Source: Planctomycetia bacterium
GTDB lineage: Bacteria; Planctomycetota; Phycisphaerae; Phycisphaerales; SM1A02
Reading direction: 5' to 3'
Length of the DNA stretch: 41,691 nucleotides
Assembly: GCA_005799495.1 (NCBI GenBank)
Contig: SYGP01000042.1
Coordinates: 1-41,691 of the forward strand
Positions 22,745 through 31,534 of the stretch are shown piece by piece. Position numbers and translations under genes: made by a program. Within the stretch, counting starts at the first letter, position 1; each line of letters begins with the position of its first letter. The notes beneath the pieces were generated by a model. The model was not told where the DNA came from and made no database searches. It saw only the letters and a program-made list of their open reading frames with translations.

Positions 22745-23712
22745 ACGCCATTCGCTTCAGCAAGATGCACGGCATCGGCAATGATTATGTGTACATCGAT
22801 GCCGACGCACAGCATGTCGAGGATCCCGCCGCACTGGCGCGCGCGGTGAGCGATCGTCATACCGCGATCGGTGGGGATGGCGTGATTCTGGTGGCGCGTC
22901 CGAGTGCGGATTGCGCCGCCGATGCGCGCATGCGCATCTTCAACGCAGACGGCAGCGAAGCGCAGATGTGCGGCAATGGACTGCGGTGCGTCGCGAAGTT
23001 CGTGGTGGACCGCGGGATGTCCGCGGCGAATCCGCTGCGCGTGGAAACGGGGCGCGGCGTGCTGTCGGTGCGTTGGTGGCGCGGAGTCGATGGGCTCGTG
23101 TCGGAGGCGGAGGTCGACATGGGGGCACCGATGCTGTCTGCCTCGCAGATCGGCGTGCGTTGGAGCGGCGTGGCATCGGAGGATCGGCTCGTGGGCGTTC
23201 GTTTCGATCGGGCGATGTGGCGTGAGGCGATCGCAGCGCAGGATGCTCCGGGTGGCGGCCGGGCGGAGAGTGATCTTGCGTGGTGGGACGCTGCCGGCAT
23301 GGAGCCGACCGCAACGCTCGTGTCGATGGGCAATCCGCACATCGTGTTCTGGTGCGCAGAACCCGACCGCGTTCCGCTCGAGCGTGTAGGTGCGACCATC
23401 GAGCATCACGCGTTCTTTCCGCAGCGCATCAATGTCCACTTCGCCGCGGTGTGTGCGCGCGATCATCTGCGCATGCGGACGTGGGAACGCGGTTCAGGCA
23501 TCACGCTCGCGTGCGGCACGGGTGCGAGCGCCGTCCTCGTGGCGGGCGTTCTGGAAGATCGATGCGCGCGCTCGGCGGACATCGACCTGCCCGGCGGGAG
23601 GCTGCGGATTGCCTGGGACGCGCACGATGGCTCCGTTCGCATGCGCGGGCCCGCCACGCATGCTTTCGATGGCGTGTGGGGCGGCGCGGGGGAGGTGTGC
23701 CATGGGAGGTGA
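22741..23712 (+). CDS. dapF: Diaminopimelate epimerase (DapF)
   Basis: 323 residues. DapF interconverts LL- and meso-diaminopimelate for peptidoglycan and lysine. The start KMHGIGNDYVYID is canonical, and both catalytic cysteines are seen in MCGNGLRC (Cys77) and ACGTGASAV (Cys258). SMGNPHIVFW and ERGSGITLACGTG also fit. The protein is longer than the usual ~275 residues because of an insert of about 45 residues between the two halves (around VRFDRAMWREAIAAQ). A proline-racemase reading is excluded by the MCGNG and GIGND motifs. It sits between a lipoprotein gene and an M20 peptidase, overlapping both, which is unusual company. Confidence 0.93.
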   Translation: MNAIRFSKMHGIGNDYVYIDADAQHVEDPAALARAVSDRHTAIGGDGVILVARPSADCAADARMRIFNADGSEAQMCGNGLRCVAKFVVDRGMSAANPLRVETGRGVLSVRWWRGVDGLVSEAEVDMGAPMLSASQIGVRWSGVASEDRLVGVRFDRAMWREAIAAQDAPGGGRAESDLAWWDAAGMEPTATLVSMGNPHIVFWCAEPDRVPLERVGATIEHHAFFPQRINVHFAAVCARDHLRMRTWERGSGITLACGTGASAVLVAGVLEDRCARSADIDLPGGRLRIAWDAHDGSVRMRGPATHAFDGVWGGAGEVCHGR

Positions 23713-24928
23713 TGCGGCGATCACGCCGGCCGAGCGGCAGGTGATCGATGCCGTGCATCGGCGGCATGGATCGATGGAAGCGGATCTCGCATCGCTCGTC
23801 GCGATCCCCACGGGATGCGGACATCGGCAAGGGCTTGATGCGGCGCGAGTATGGATGCGGGCGCGGTTCGAAGCGCTCGGTGCGCGCGTGGAGAGGGTGC
23901 AAGGTGGCGATCGTCCGTCGTGGCTGCGCGAAGGTGCATCGGGCGACGATGCGGGCGATGTGCTCATCGCGCGGAGCAGCGGCAGTCCGAATGGGCCGCG
24001 CCTGCTGCTCAGCGGTCACCTCGATACGGTGCATGATCCGCACGGATCGTTCTGCTCGCTCGCAGCAGAGCGGGGTGGCATGCGGGAGGGGCCTGGTGCA
24101 GCGGACATGAAGGGCGGACTGATCGTTGCATTGGCCGCGCTGGAGTCGCTCGCCGAAGTCGGCGTGCACCCGCACTGGACATTCCTGCTGAACGCCGATG
24201 AGGAGACGGGGAGTTTTCGCAGTGCGGCAATCCTCGAGCGCGTGGCGCACGAGTGTGATGTCGGACTTGTGCTGGAACCCGCCGTCGGCAGTGACTTCGT
24301 GATGGAACGCCCTGGTTCCGCGCAGTTCCGCATCGATGCGAAGGGGCGCGCCGCGCATGCAGGGCGCGATGCAGCGCAGGGTGTCTCGGCGGTTCATGCC
24401 CTCGCGAAGGCGATCTGCACGGTGCTCGCCGCGAATGATCCAGCGAATGGATGCATCGTGAACATCGGCCCTCTCGAAGGCGGTCGCGCGACCAATGTGG
24501 TGCCTGCCGATGCGGCAGCATGGGGCAACGCGCGGTACTTCTCCGCTGAGGCGCGCGAACAGGTGGAACGCGCATTGGCTTCGGTGGCGAAGGGTGAGTC
24601 CGCGCTGCCGCGCGTCTCGGTGGAAGTGCTGCACAATCGACCTGCGAAGCCGGCGACCGAAGCAGTGCAAGCGCTTGCCAGGTGTGCGGTCGAATGCGCG
24701 GCGAAAGTCGGAACTGCGTGCCGAGCGGTTTCGACCGGCGGTGTGAGTGATGCGAATGTGCTGCAGCACGCAGGACTTCCCTGCCTGGATGGGCTGGGTG
24801 TCCGCGGCGGCAACTTGCACCGAACCGATGAGTATGTGGTGCTCAGCAGCCTCTGTGAACGCGCCGCGATTCTCGCCCTGCTGATGCGGCGGATCATGGA
24901 AAGTCCCCCCGTACCATGCCGACCATGA
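23702..24928 (+). CDS. M20-family metallopeptidase (DapE/ArgE/CPG2-like)
   Basis: About 408 residues. M20 motifs are in order: LLLSGHLDTVHDPHGSF (His106, Asp108), GPGAADMKGGLI (bridging aspartate), LNADEETGS (Glu167 base, Glu168 ligand), DVGLVLEPAV, RAAHAGRDAAQGVSA (dimerisation-domain histidine), and a C-terminal G-NLHRTDEYV (last histidine ligand). The family hydrolyses N-acyl amino acids (succinyl-DAP, acetylornithine) or C-terminal peptides. Start ATG 23702 has GGGGGAGG upstream and overlaps dapF by 11 bp. The neighbours suggest two readings: succinyl-DAP desuccinylase (next to dapF), or N-succinylglutamate desuccinylase in place of AstE (before an aminotransferase, astA and astD). The sequence alone does not decide. 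Confidence 0.88.
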   Translation: MGGDAAITPAERQVIDAVHRRHGSMEADLASLVAIPTGCGHRQGLDAARVWMRARFEALGARVERVQGGDRPSWLREGASGDDAGDVLIARSSGSPNGPRLLLSGHLDTVHDPHGSFCSLAAERGGMREGPGAADMKGGLIVALAALESLAEVGVHPHWTFLLNADEETGSFRSAAILERVAHECDVGLVLEPAVGSDFVMERPGSAQFRIDAKGRAAHAGRDAAQGVSAVHALAKAICTVLAANDPANGCIVNIGPLEGGRATNVVPADAAAWGNARYFSAEAREQVERALASVAKGESALPRVSVEVLHNRPAKPATEAVQALARCAVECAAKVGTACRAVSTGGVSDANVLQHAGLPCLDGLGVRGGNLHRTDEYVVLSSLCERAAILALLMRRIMESPPVPCRP

Positions 24929-26388
24929 CCGCGGCGCCCTCCCAATCCGTTGCGACCACCGCGAGTGCCGCCGTACTCGATGGGCTGCCGCCGCTCATGC
25001 AGGTGCCGGCGGTTCGCGCTGCGGTCGATGCGATCCTGGCTGAACTGAGGCGTTTGCAAGCGGGAATCACGGGCGTTCGCGCGGCGGATCCTGCCCGCGC
25101 ATCGGCCGCCGCCGCGTGGCTGCAACGGCACAACGCACTCCGCGGGCGACCCACGATGTACCCCTACATCGGTGCGGGCATCGGTCATGGAGCGCTGGTG
25201 CAGCTGGCCGATGGCAGCGTGAAGTGGGACATGATCAGCGGCATCGGCGTTCACATGTTCGGACATTCCGACCCGCGCATGGTGGAGGCTGCCGTGATCG
25301 GGGCGCTCTCGGACATCTGCATGGGCGGTCACCTGCAGCCCAATGCCGATGTGTTGGCTGTCGCCGACATCCTGCAGACGGAAGCGGCCCGCACGAGTGC
25401 GCTGCGACACTGCTTCATCACCAATTCCGGTTGCATGGCAAACGAGAATGCGCTGAAGGTGTGTCAGCAGAAGACGGGCAGCGCGCCGCGCATCATCGCT
25501 TTCGCGGACTGCTTCATGGGTCGATCGACCACCATGAGTCAGATCGGCGATACGGCGGGCTATCGGCAGGGTCTCGTGCAGAACATCCTCGTGGACTACA
25601 TGCCGTTTTACGACGAGGCGCTCGGGGCGCGTTCCACGGAGATCGCCGTTTGGCACCTGAAGCAACTGGTCGCGCGTTATCCGAAGCAGCACGCGTGCTT
25701 CGTCATGGAACTCGTGCAGGGTGAGGGCGGCTTCCGCGTCGCGCCGCGCTCCTATCTCGAGGCCCTCATGCGAATCTGTCGTGACAGCGGCATTCCAGTG
25801 TGGGCGGATGAGGTGCAATCGTTCGGGCGCACCGAGTGCATGTTCGCTTTTGAGACGCTCGGTCTGGGCGAGTACATCGATGTGGCGACCGTTGGGAAGT
25901 TGAGCCAGGTGTGCGCGTGTCTCTTCCGCGAGGAGTTCAATCCGCAGCCTGGGCTCCTCGCGGGCACATTCAGTTCGAGCACGAGTGCGTTCCATGTCGG
26001 TCGGCGCGCGCTCGAAACGCTGCGCGACGGTGGCTACTACGGCCCGAACGGTCGCATCGCCGCGCTGCACCGTGCGTTCCGCGAACGAGCGGAGGATCTC
26101 GTCCGGCGCCGGCCGGAGTTCTTTCCGCCTGTGCTCGACAGTTTCGGTCGGCCGCAGCCCTCGCATGTCGGCGGCACGGGCGGCATGATGCGGCTGTCGC
26201 CGCTCGGCGGCAACAAGGAGCGCCTGAACACGCTGCTCAAGGCGATGTTCGATGAAGGGGTGATCGCGCTCACATGCGGTCACGATCCCTATCACCTGCG
26301 ACTGCTGCCTCCCATCGGCGTGATGGAGCCTGCGCAGTTCGGCCCCGTCTTTGAGATCATCGAGCGCGCGCTCAGCAAGGTGGCATGA
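24916..26388 (+). CDS. Class III aminotransferase (PLP), acetyl/succinylornithine aminotransferase-like
   Basis: 490 residues, longer than AstC/ArgD (~400) because of ~80 extra N-terminal residues. Motifs: FITNSGCMANENALKV (cofactor phosphate region), VMELVQGEGG, PVWADEVQSFGRT (PLP-binding aspartate in DEVQ), VATVGKLSQ (Schiff-base Lys328), GTFSSSTSAF. Reaction: transfer of a terminal amino group to 2-oxoglutarate. Placement before astA and astD favours N-succinylornithine as substrate (the AstC step), but lysine or 4-aminobutyrate-type substrates are possible. ATG 24916 is taken; ATG 24925 would give the ATGA overlap common in this region. No good ribosome site precedes either. Confidence 0.85.
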   Translation: MPTMTAAPSQSVATTASAAVLDGLPPLMQVPAVRAAVDAILAELRRLQAGITGVRAADPARASAAAAWLQRHNALRGRPTMYPYIGAGIGHGALVQLADGSVKWDMISGIGVHMFGHSDPRMVEAAVIGALSDICMGGHLQPNADVLAVADILQTEAARTSALRHCFITNSGCMANENALKVCQQKTGSAPRIIAFADCFMGRSTTMSQIGDTAGYRQGLVQNILVDYMPFYDEALGARSTEIAVWHLKQLVARYPKQHACFVMELVQGEGGFRVAPRSYLEALMRICRDSGIPVWADEVQSFGRTECMFAFETLGLGEYIDVATVGKLSQVCACLFREEFNPQPGLLAGTFSSSTSAFHVGRRALETLRDGGYYGPNGRIAALHRAFRERAEDLVRRRPEFFPPVLDSFGRPQPSHVGGTGGMMRLSPLGGNKERLNTLLKAMFDEGVIALTCGHDPYHLRLLPPIGVMEPAQFGPVFEIIERALSKVA

Positions 26389-26389
26389 C

Positions 26390-27478
26390 ATGTTTGTCAT
26401 CCGTGAAGCGACCATCGAGGACATGCCGCAGCTGCTGAAGCTTGCTCGGCTCGTTCATTCCTTCAATCTGCCGCACGACCGCGATGCGCTCGCGGCGAAA
26501 CTGGATCGCAGTCATCGCGCGTTCGCGGGCTCGGTGCGTGACGCGCGCGGTCGCGAGTTCGTGTTCGTGCTGGAGGACACGGACTCGGGGTCGGTGATCG
26601 GCACCAGCACCGTGTACTCGCGGATCTCATGGACTGGTCATCCGCACCTGTTCTTCCGTGTTCGGCGTCGCGAGCACTACAGCAAGGATCTCGGAACGGG
26701 GCAGGTGCATGTGACGATCCAACTCGATACCGATGAGAGCGGGCCGAGCGAGATTGGCGGACTCATCCTTGCCCCTGGCTACCGTGGTCATCCGCAGAAG
26801 CTGGGCGCGTTCCTCTCCCACACGCGGTTTCAGTTCATCGCCGCGCGTCCGCAGCAGTTCCAGAGGCGCATCATCGCAGAGATGATGGGCGCGCTGACGC
26901 CGGACAGCCGATCGACGCTGTGGGATTACCTCGGCCGTCGCTTCATCAATCTTTCGTACACCGAGGCGGACACCTTCAACCAGCGCAGCAAGGAGTTCAT
27001 CCTCAAGCTCTTCCCATCGGTCGAGATCTACACATCGCTGCTGCCACCCGAGGCGCGACAGTTGGTCGGCAAGGTGGGCGATGAAACCCTTCCTGCACTG
27101 CACATGCTGACGAAGCTCGGGTTCAGCCCGCAGGAGCATGTGGACCCATTCGATGGCGGTCCGTACCTCGAGGCTGTGACGGAACACATCCCGATCGTGA
27201 GCGCATCGGCAGTGCTGCCGCTCGCTGGCGCGGGCGCGAGCGTCACTCACCGAGGGATCGTCTCGTGCGCGGGCGCGCAGGGATTCCGCGCAGTTCGCAG
27301 TGGCTTCTCGCTGCGCGGCGGAAGGCTGCTGCTGCCCGAGCGAGTCATGGAAGCACTCGGTGCGTCCAAGGGAACGAAGATCGCCATCACGGCGTTCGAT
27401 GGGCAGGGACGCGCGGTACCGCTGGTTGGCGCGCGGCGCCGCAGTGGTGCAGCGCCTCGTCGTCGGAGCCGCGCATGA
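26390..27478 (+). CDS. astA: Arginine/ornithine N-succinyltransferase
   Basis: About 362 residues. AstA transfers succinyl from succinyl-CoA to the alpha-amino group of arginine (or ornithine in the AruF/G type), the first step of the succinyltransferase route. The family is easily recognised: REATIEDMPQLLKLARL at the N-terminus, then LHFRVGRR-like HLFFRVRRREHY, EIGGLILAPGYRGHPQKLG, RRFINLSYTEADTFNQRSKEF, and DPFDGGPYLEA. A single gene is present, as in enterobacteria, in contrast with the paired Pseudomonas subunits. ATG 26390 starts 2 bp after the aminotransferase stop; the end overlaps astD by 4 bp. Confidence 0.93.
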   Translation: MFVIREATIEDMPQLLKLARLVHSFNLPHDRDALAAKLDRSHRAFAGSVRDARGREFVFVLEDTDSGSVIGTSTVYSRISWTGHPHLFFRVRRREHYSKDLGTGQVHVTIQLDTDESGPSEIGGLILAPGYRGHPQKLGAFLSHTRFQFIAARPQQFQRRIIAEMMGALTPDSRSTLWDYLGRRFINLSYTEADTFNQRSKEFILKLFPSVEIYTSLLPPEARQLVGKVGDETLPALHMLTKLGFSPQEHVDPFDGGPYLEAVTEHIPIVSASAVLPLAGAGASVTHRGIVSCAGAQGFRAVRSGFSLRGGRLLLPERVMEALGASKGTKIAITAFDGQGRAVPLVGARRRSGAAPRRRSRA

Positions 27479-28980
27479 GCGAGGCGGTTCGGCGCGGGCT
27501 GCTGCGCCATGCTCCTGCGGACTTCATCGACGGTTCGTGGCACACGCTCCCCGCGGCGGGGGAGGCCATGCTCCACAGCACCGATCCTTCGCAGCCGACG
27601 ACCACCGTTTGGAACGCAGCACCCGTGCGTGCGCACATCGATCGCGCGGTCGCCGCGGCGCGATCGGCGGGGCCGGGGTGGGCGGCCGCGCCGGCGCAGG
27701 AGAGGCATGCCGCACTGCTGAGGTGGCGTGATGTCGTGGTGGCGAACGAGACACGCATCGCGGATCTGCTGGTGTTGGAAGCGGGGAAGACCCGAGGTGA
27801 AGCGCTGCTCGAAGCGAAGGCCCTGGCGGAAAAGGTGACGATCACGCTGGAGGAACGCACGCTCGATCGGGTGCGCGGGTTTGGCATCGACTTGACGCCG
27901 ACGAGGCGTGGCATGTGTGCGTTTCGCCCCCACGGGGTGATGGCGGTCTTTGGGCCGTTCAACTTTCCCGCCCACTTGCCCAACGGTCACTTCGTCCCTG
28001 CGCTGCTGCTCGGCAACACGGTGGTGTTCAAGCCGAGTGAGCGCACCCCAGCCGTCGGGCAGTTGCTCGCGGAACTTGCGGATTCGGCGGGCTTTCCTCC
28101 GGGTGTCTTCCATGTGGTGCAGGCGGGCACTCGAGGCGCAGCGGCGCTCGCCGCGCACGAGCATGTGGACGGCATTCTGTTCACGGGATCATGGCCCGTT
28201 GGTCGGCAGATCCTGCAGGCGAATCTCGATCGGCCCGGACGAATCGTGGCGCTCGAGATGGGAGGCAGCAATCCCGCCATCGTGCTCGACGATTGCCACC
28301 TCAAGCAGGCTGTGGTGGAGTGCGTGCGATCCGCGTTCGCAACGGCGGGCCAGCGCTGCACCTGCACGCGCCGCGTGATTGTGCAGCGCGGCATCGCGGA
28401 TGCGTTCGTGTCCGGTCTGGTGGAAGTCGCATCGCGCCTTCGGGTGGGCGGCGGCGACGAGGCGGGTGTGTTCATGGGTCCGCTGATCAGTGAAGCCGCG
28501 CGCGAAGCGGTGATTGCGTTCCAGTCGCGACGAGTGCGGGAGGGATGCGTGTCGCTGCTCGCGGCGCGCGCGCCAGCACGCGAAGGGTGGTTCCTCACGC
28601 CTGGGGTGCTTCGTGTCGAACGCTTCAGCCGGGAGGCGGATGAAGAGGTCTTCGGTCCGCTGCTGCAAGTGGCGGTGGTGGAGAGTGATGACGAAGCGGT
28701 GGAGCAAGCGAACGCCACACGCTTCGGCCTTGCTGCGGCGGTCTTCACTGCGGACGCTGCGCGCTGGCAAGCGATCGCGCCGCGCCTTCGCGCAGGATGC
28801 GTCAACTGGAATGTCGGCACGGCAGGTGCGAGCAGTCGGCTGCCCTTCGGTGGGCTGGGACTTTCGGGGAATCATCGACCCGCGGCGGCGTTCAGCGTGG
28901 ACTCCTGTGCGTTTCCCGTTGCCCATCTGGAAGAACGCTCCGACGCTGCTGCACTCCCGCCGGGGATGGATCCCTTCTGA
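27475..28980 (+). CDS. astD: N-succinylglutamate 5-semialdehyde dehydrogenase
   Basis: About 501 residues, an aldehyde dehydrogenase. It oxidises N-succinylglutamate semialdehyde to N-succinylglutamate with NAD+. Features: GVMAVFGPFNFPAHLPNGH and GNTVVFKPSE (cofactor-binding), GILFTGSWPVG, LEMGGSNPAIVLDD (catalytic glutamate), and GQRCTCTRR with nucleophile Cys295. The GPFNFPAHLPNGHI and GQRCTC motifs are characteristic of AstD within the superfamily. Overlaps astA (ATGA), with GGAG before the ATG; the ureohydrolase follows after 25 bp. Confidence 0.93.
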   Translation: MSEAVRRGLLRHAPADFIDGSWHTLPAAGEAMLHSTDPSQPTTTVWNAAPVRAHIDRAVAAARSAGPGWAAAPAQERHAALLRWRDVVVANETRIADLLVLEAGKTRGEALLEAKALAEKVTITLEERTLDRVRGFGIDLTPTRRGMCAFRPHGVMAVFGPFNFPAHLPNGHFVPALLLGNTVVFKPSERTPAVGQLLAELADSAGFPPGVFHVVQAGTRGAAALAAHEHVDGILFTGSWPVGRQILQANLDRPGRIVALEMGGSNPAIVLDDCHLKQAVVECVRSAFATAGQRCTCTRRVIVQRGIADAFVSGLVEVASRLRVGGGDEAGVFMGPLISEAAREAVIAFQSRRVREGCVSLLAARAPAREGWFLTPGVLRVERFSREADEEVFGPLLQVAVVESDDEAVEQANATRFGLAAAVFTADAARWQAIAPRLRAGCVNWNVGTAGASSRLPFGGLGLSGNHRPAAAFSVDSCAFPVAHLEERSDAAALPPGMDPF

Positions 28981-29005
28981 TCCGCGCCCGCTTATCCTTC
29001 CTCCT

Positions 29006-29968
29006 ATGCCGACAGAACTGCCGAGCGGAAGGGTTCAGCCGCGGTTCGCGGGGCTCGCCACATTCATGCGTTTTCCGCGCTTGGAAGGTGCGGAAGGATC
29101 GCAGGACTGGGTCGTGTACGGCATTCCCTTCGATGGCGGCACGACATACCACACTGGAGCGCGCTTCGGTCCGCGTGCGGTGCGCGACGCGAGCCAGTAT
29201 GTGAAGCCAGCGAGCATCGAGTTGCAGGTGGACATCGCCCGGGTGTTTTCCCTCGCGGACGCGGGGGATGCGCCCGTTGCACCATTCTCCTGTGCGGACA
29301 ACCTCGATCTGGTCACGGACTTCGCCAAGACGCTCGGTGGCGCGGGCGCGCACCTGTTGGCCATCGGGGGCGACCATTCCGTGTCGCTTGCCAACATTCG
29401 CGCCGCGTGGGAACGCTGTGGGCGACCGACAAGCGGACTTGCCGCCGTTGTGCTTGACGCGCATGTCGATACGGTGGACCGCGTCTGGAACGAGCCGTTC
29501 AGTCACGCATCATTCCTGCGGCGTGCCGTGGAAGATGGATGCATCGATCCGACGCGCACACTGCTGATCGGTCAGCGCGGCGGGCTGAACACGCTCGACG
29601 ATCTTGCCTTTGCGCGGGAGAAGGGGATGACGACGATCCCCGCGACTGCGTTCCACTCGGATGCCGCGGATGCCGCCGCGCAGGTGCAGGCCTTTCGGCA
29701 ACGCATCGGTGATGCGCCGCTCTATCTCTCGTGCGATGTGGACTGTGCGGATCCCGCCTTCGCGCCCGGCACGGGAACTCCCGTGTCTGGCGGACTTTCG
29801 TCGGGCGCTCTGCTGGCACAAGTGCGCGCGTTCGCGGGGGCACAGCTTGTCGGGGCGGATGTGGTGGAGGTCTGCCCTGCCCGCGACGTGGCAGGCGTGA
29901 CCGCGCTGCTGGCAGCGCATGTGGCTTTCGAGTGCATCGCGATCGATGCGGTGGGGCGCGTGGGTTGA
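29006..29968 (+). CDS. Arginase/agmatinase-family ureohydrolase
   Basis: 320 residues. All Mn-binding motifs of ureohydrolases are present: GGDHSVSL, DAHVDT, and DVDCADPAFAPGTGTPVSGG. The N-terminus AGLATFMRFPRLEGAE and YGIPFDGGTTYHTGARFGPRAVRDAS resemble agmatinase and guanidinobutyrase (SpeB/GbuA) more than classical arginase. It releases urea from a guanidino compound: arginine, agmatine or 4-guanidinobutyrate. As the last gene of an operon with astA, aminotransferase and astD but no astB, it may supply ornithine for succinylation, which would need arginase activity. This point is unsettled from sequence. Confidence 0.85.
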   Translation: MPTELPSGRVQPRFAGLATFMRFPRLEGAEGSQDWVVYGIPFDGGTTYHTGARFGPRAVRDASQYVKPASIELQVDIARVFSLADAGDAPVAPFSCADNLDLVTDFAKTLGGAGAHLLAIGGDHSVSLANIRAAWERCGRPTSGLAAVVLDAHVDTVDRVWNEPFSHASFLRRAVEDGCIDPTRTLLIGQRGGLNTLDDLAFAREKGMTTIPATAFHSDAADAAAQVQAFRQRIGDAPLYLSCDVDCADPAFAPGTGTPVSGGLSSGALLAQVRAFAGAQLVGADVVEVCPARDVAGVTALLAAHVAFECIAIDAVGRVG

Positions 29969-29971
29969 TCC

Positions 29972-29993
29972 CCAGTCGGACTCCAGTCGGACT
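29972..29993 (+). repeat. Tandem 11-bp duplication between convergent genes
   Basis: CCAGTCGGACT occurs twice back to back (29972-29982, 29983-29993) in the 24-bp gap between the ureohydrolase and folE stop codons. It is similar in placement to the duplication after csrA. Confidence 0.8.
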
Positions 29994-30601
29994 CAGAAGC
30001 CCGTGGCTGGCTCTTGACCGATGGAGATGAGTCGCAAAAACTCGGTGCGCGTCGCGGGGTCTTCCAAGAACACACCCGTCAACTTGCTGGTGGTCGTCCA
30101 AGCATGAGGCTGGCGCACGCCGCGGTAGCACATGCAGAAGTGCCGCGCCTGAATGACGACGGCGACGCCGAGTGGTTGCAAGTGCTCTTGGATGCTGTTG
30201 GCGATCTGGGCGGTCAGTTTCTCTTGCACCTGAAGTCGCTTGGCAAAGATCTCCACGACTTTGGCCAGCTTCGACAGTCCCACCACGCGCCCACTTGGGA
30301 TGTACGCCACGTGCGCCTTCCCGACGAACGGAACCATGTGATGTTCGCAGTGGCTGTGCACATCGATTCCCGTCAGCAGCACCATCTGGTCGTAGCCCTC
30401 GATCTCTGAAAATGTGCGCGCCAGTTCCTTCGCCGGGTCCATCGTGTATCCCACGAAGTGCTCGCGCAGCGCGAGCGCCACTCGGCGCGGAGTGTCCACA
30501 AGTCCTTCGCGCGCTGGATCTTCTCCGATGTACTTCAGGAGCGCGCGGACATGCTCCAGCGCTTCCGTCGCTGCTGCGTCCAGGGGTACGTCTCGGTCCA
30601 T
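29993..30601 (-). CDS. folE: GTP cyclohydrolase I
   Basis: About 202 residues. FolE opens GTP to 7,8-dihydroneopterin triphosphate, the entry to folate (and tetrahydropterin or queuosine) synthesis. Motifs: EDPAREGLVDTPRRVA, TGIDVHSHCEHHMVPF (zinc ligands Cys and His), AHVAYIPSGRVVGLSKLAK, QEKLTAQIA and ARHFCMCYRGV (second zinc cysteine), all typical. ATG 30601 is used; the frame is open 20 codons further but the family begins near here. The upstream gene diverges 27 bp away. folD at 36125 is also in this folate/C1 context but in a separate unit. Confidence 0.95.
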   Translation of the reverse strand: MDRDVPLDAAATEALEHVRALLKYIGEDPAREGLVDTPRRVALALREHFVGYTMDPAKELARTFSEIEGYDQMVLLTGIDVHSHCEHHMVPFVGKAHVAYIPSGRVVGLSKLAKVVEIFAKRLQVQEKLTAQIANSIQEHLQPLGVAVVIQARHFCMCYRGVRQPHAWTTTSKLTGVFLEDPATRTEFLRLISIGQEPATGF

Positions 30602-30628
30602 AGTCCAAGAATGATAGGCTTCGATCCC

Positions 30629-31483
30629 ATGAACGACTCCACGAACATCCCCCATTCGCACGGCGGTGCTCGAGCGTCCAAGTCATCGATGGTGAAGAAG
30701 ATCGTGATTGGGATCGCGGTCGTCGTGATGGCAACGGTCGTCATGGCAGTGCTCTTCATCGATGCGGTGGCTGCGCGAGTCGTGTCGACCGCGGGGACTC
30801 AAGTCCTTGGTGTCGACACAACGGTCCGATCCGTGCATCTTGGGTTGTTGTCGGGTTCATCCAACCTGGACGGGCTCGTGGTGGCGCAGCCGACGGGGTA
30901 CTCCGGGGATCCGATGCTGTCGGTGGACCGCGTGGAAGTGCGTGCTGGACTGGGCGAACTGATTGGCAACGACATCGTGATCGATCAGGTGGCGATCAGC
31001 GGCGTCGCCGTCGATCTGGCGGAACGGAATGGCCGCATCAATCTGCAGGTGGTGGCGGACAACATCTCTTCCGCGCAGTCCACCGCGCCTGCCACAACGA
31101 CAGCAACGACGCCCTCCAAGTCCTCGGTGACCGTTCGCGAACTCCGTATCACGGGCATTCGAGTCAAAGCGAGGCTTGAGAACACGCTTGCATCCGGCAA
31201 GGTGCTGGAGGCAACCATTCCCGACATCGTGGTGAACGACATCGGCACCAAGACCACGGCGGATGAGGTCGCCGCAAGGATCTCCGCCCAGTTGATGGAC
31301 CAACTGATCGTGGCGATCGCCAAGGCGCAGATCGAGGGGTTGCCGGCTTCGTTCTCGAGCGGGCTGCAATCTGCCGCATCGCAACTTGGGAGTGCCCTCG
31401 AGCAGAGCGGTGGCGCGATCGGTGAAGGGCTCCAGAAAGTCGGGGATGCGTTCAAGTCCATCTTCGACGGAAGCGGCAAGTAG
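30629..31483 (+). CDS. AsmA-like membrane-anchored envelope protein
   Basis: About 284 residues. A single membrane segment (VKKIVIGIAVVVMATVVMAVLF, about 22-43) precedes a periplasmic part that reads like AsmA/DUF748-type repeats: TQVLGVDTTVRSVHLGLLSGSSNLDGLVV, GDPMLSVDRVEVRAGL, VIDQVAISGVAVDL, then a Thr/Ala/Pro linker (APATTTATTPSKSS), SSVTVRELRITGIRV, and a C-terminal amphipathic helix. AsmA-like proteins carry lipids across the envelope or affect outer-membrane assembly. ATG 30629 is used; ATG 30611 is also in frame. It diverges from folE. Confidence 0.6.
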   Translation: MNDSTNIPHSHGGARASKSSMVKKIVIGIAVVVMATVVMAVLFIDAVAARVVSTAGTQVLGVDTTVRSVHLGLLSGSSNLDGLVVAQPTGYSGDPMLSVDRVEVRAGLGELIGNDIVIDQVAISGVAVDLAERNGRINLQVVADNISSAQSTAPATTTATTPSKSSVTVRELRITGIRVKARLENTLASGKVLEATIPDIVVNDIGTKTTADEVAARISAQLMDQLIVAIAKAQIEGLPASFSSGLQSAASQLGSALEQSGGAIGEGLQKVGDAFKSIFDGSGK

Positions 31484-31534
31484 CAACGAAGGACGATTGC
31501 ACGGTGTTCGTGCGGCAACCGTAGGATCGCGGGC

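Noticed and set aside
22741-23712. Proline or hydroxyproline racemase, to pair with the DadA-like dehydrogenase
   Set aside because: The motifs HGIGNDY, MCGNG and ACGTGAS are those of DapF; proline racemases have MCGHG-type motifs.
24394-26424. 676-codon open frame on the minus strand across the M20 and aminotransferase genes
   Set aside because: Antisense to two genes with intact catalytic motifs. Its translation shows no fold and is dominated by Arg, His and Ala.
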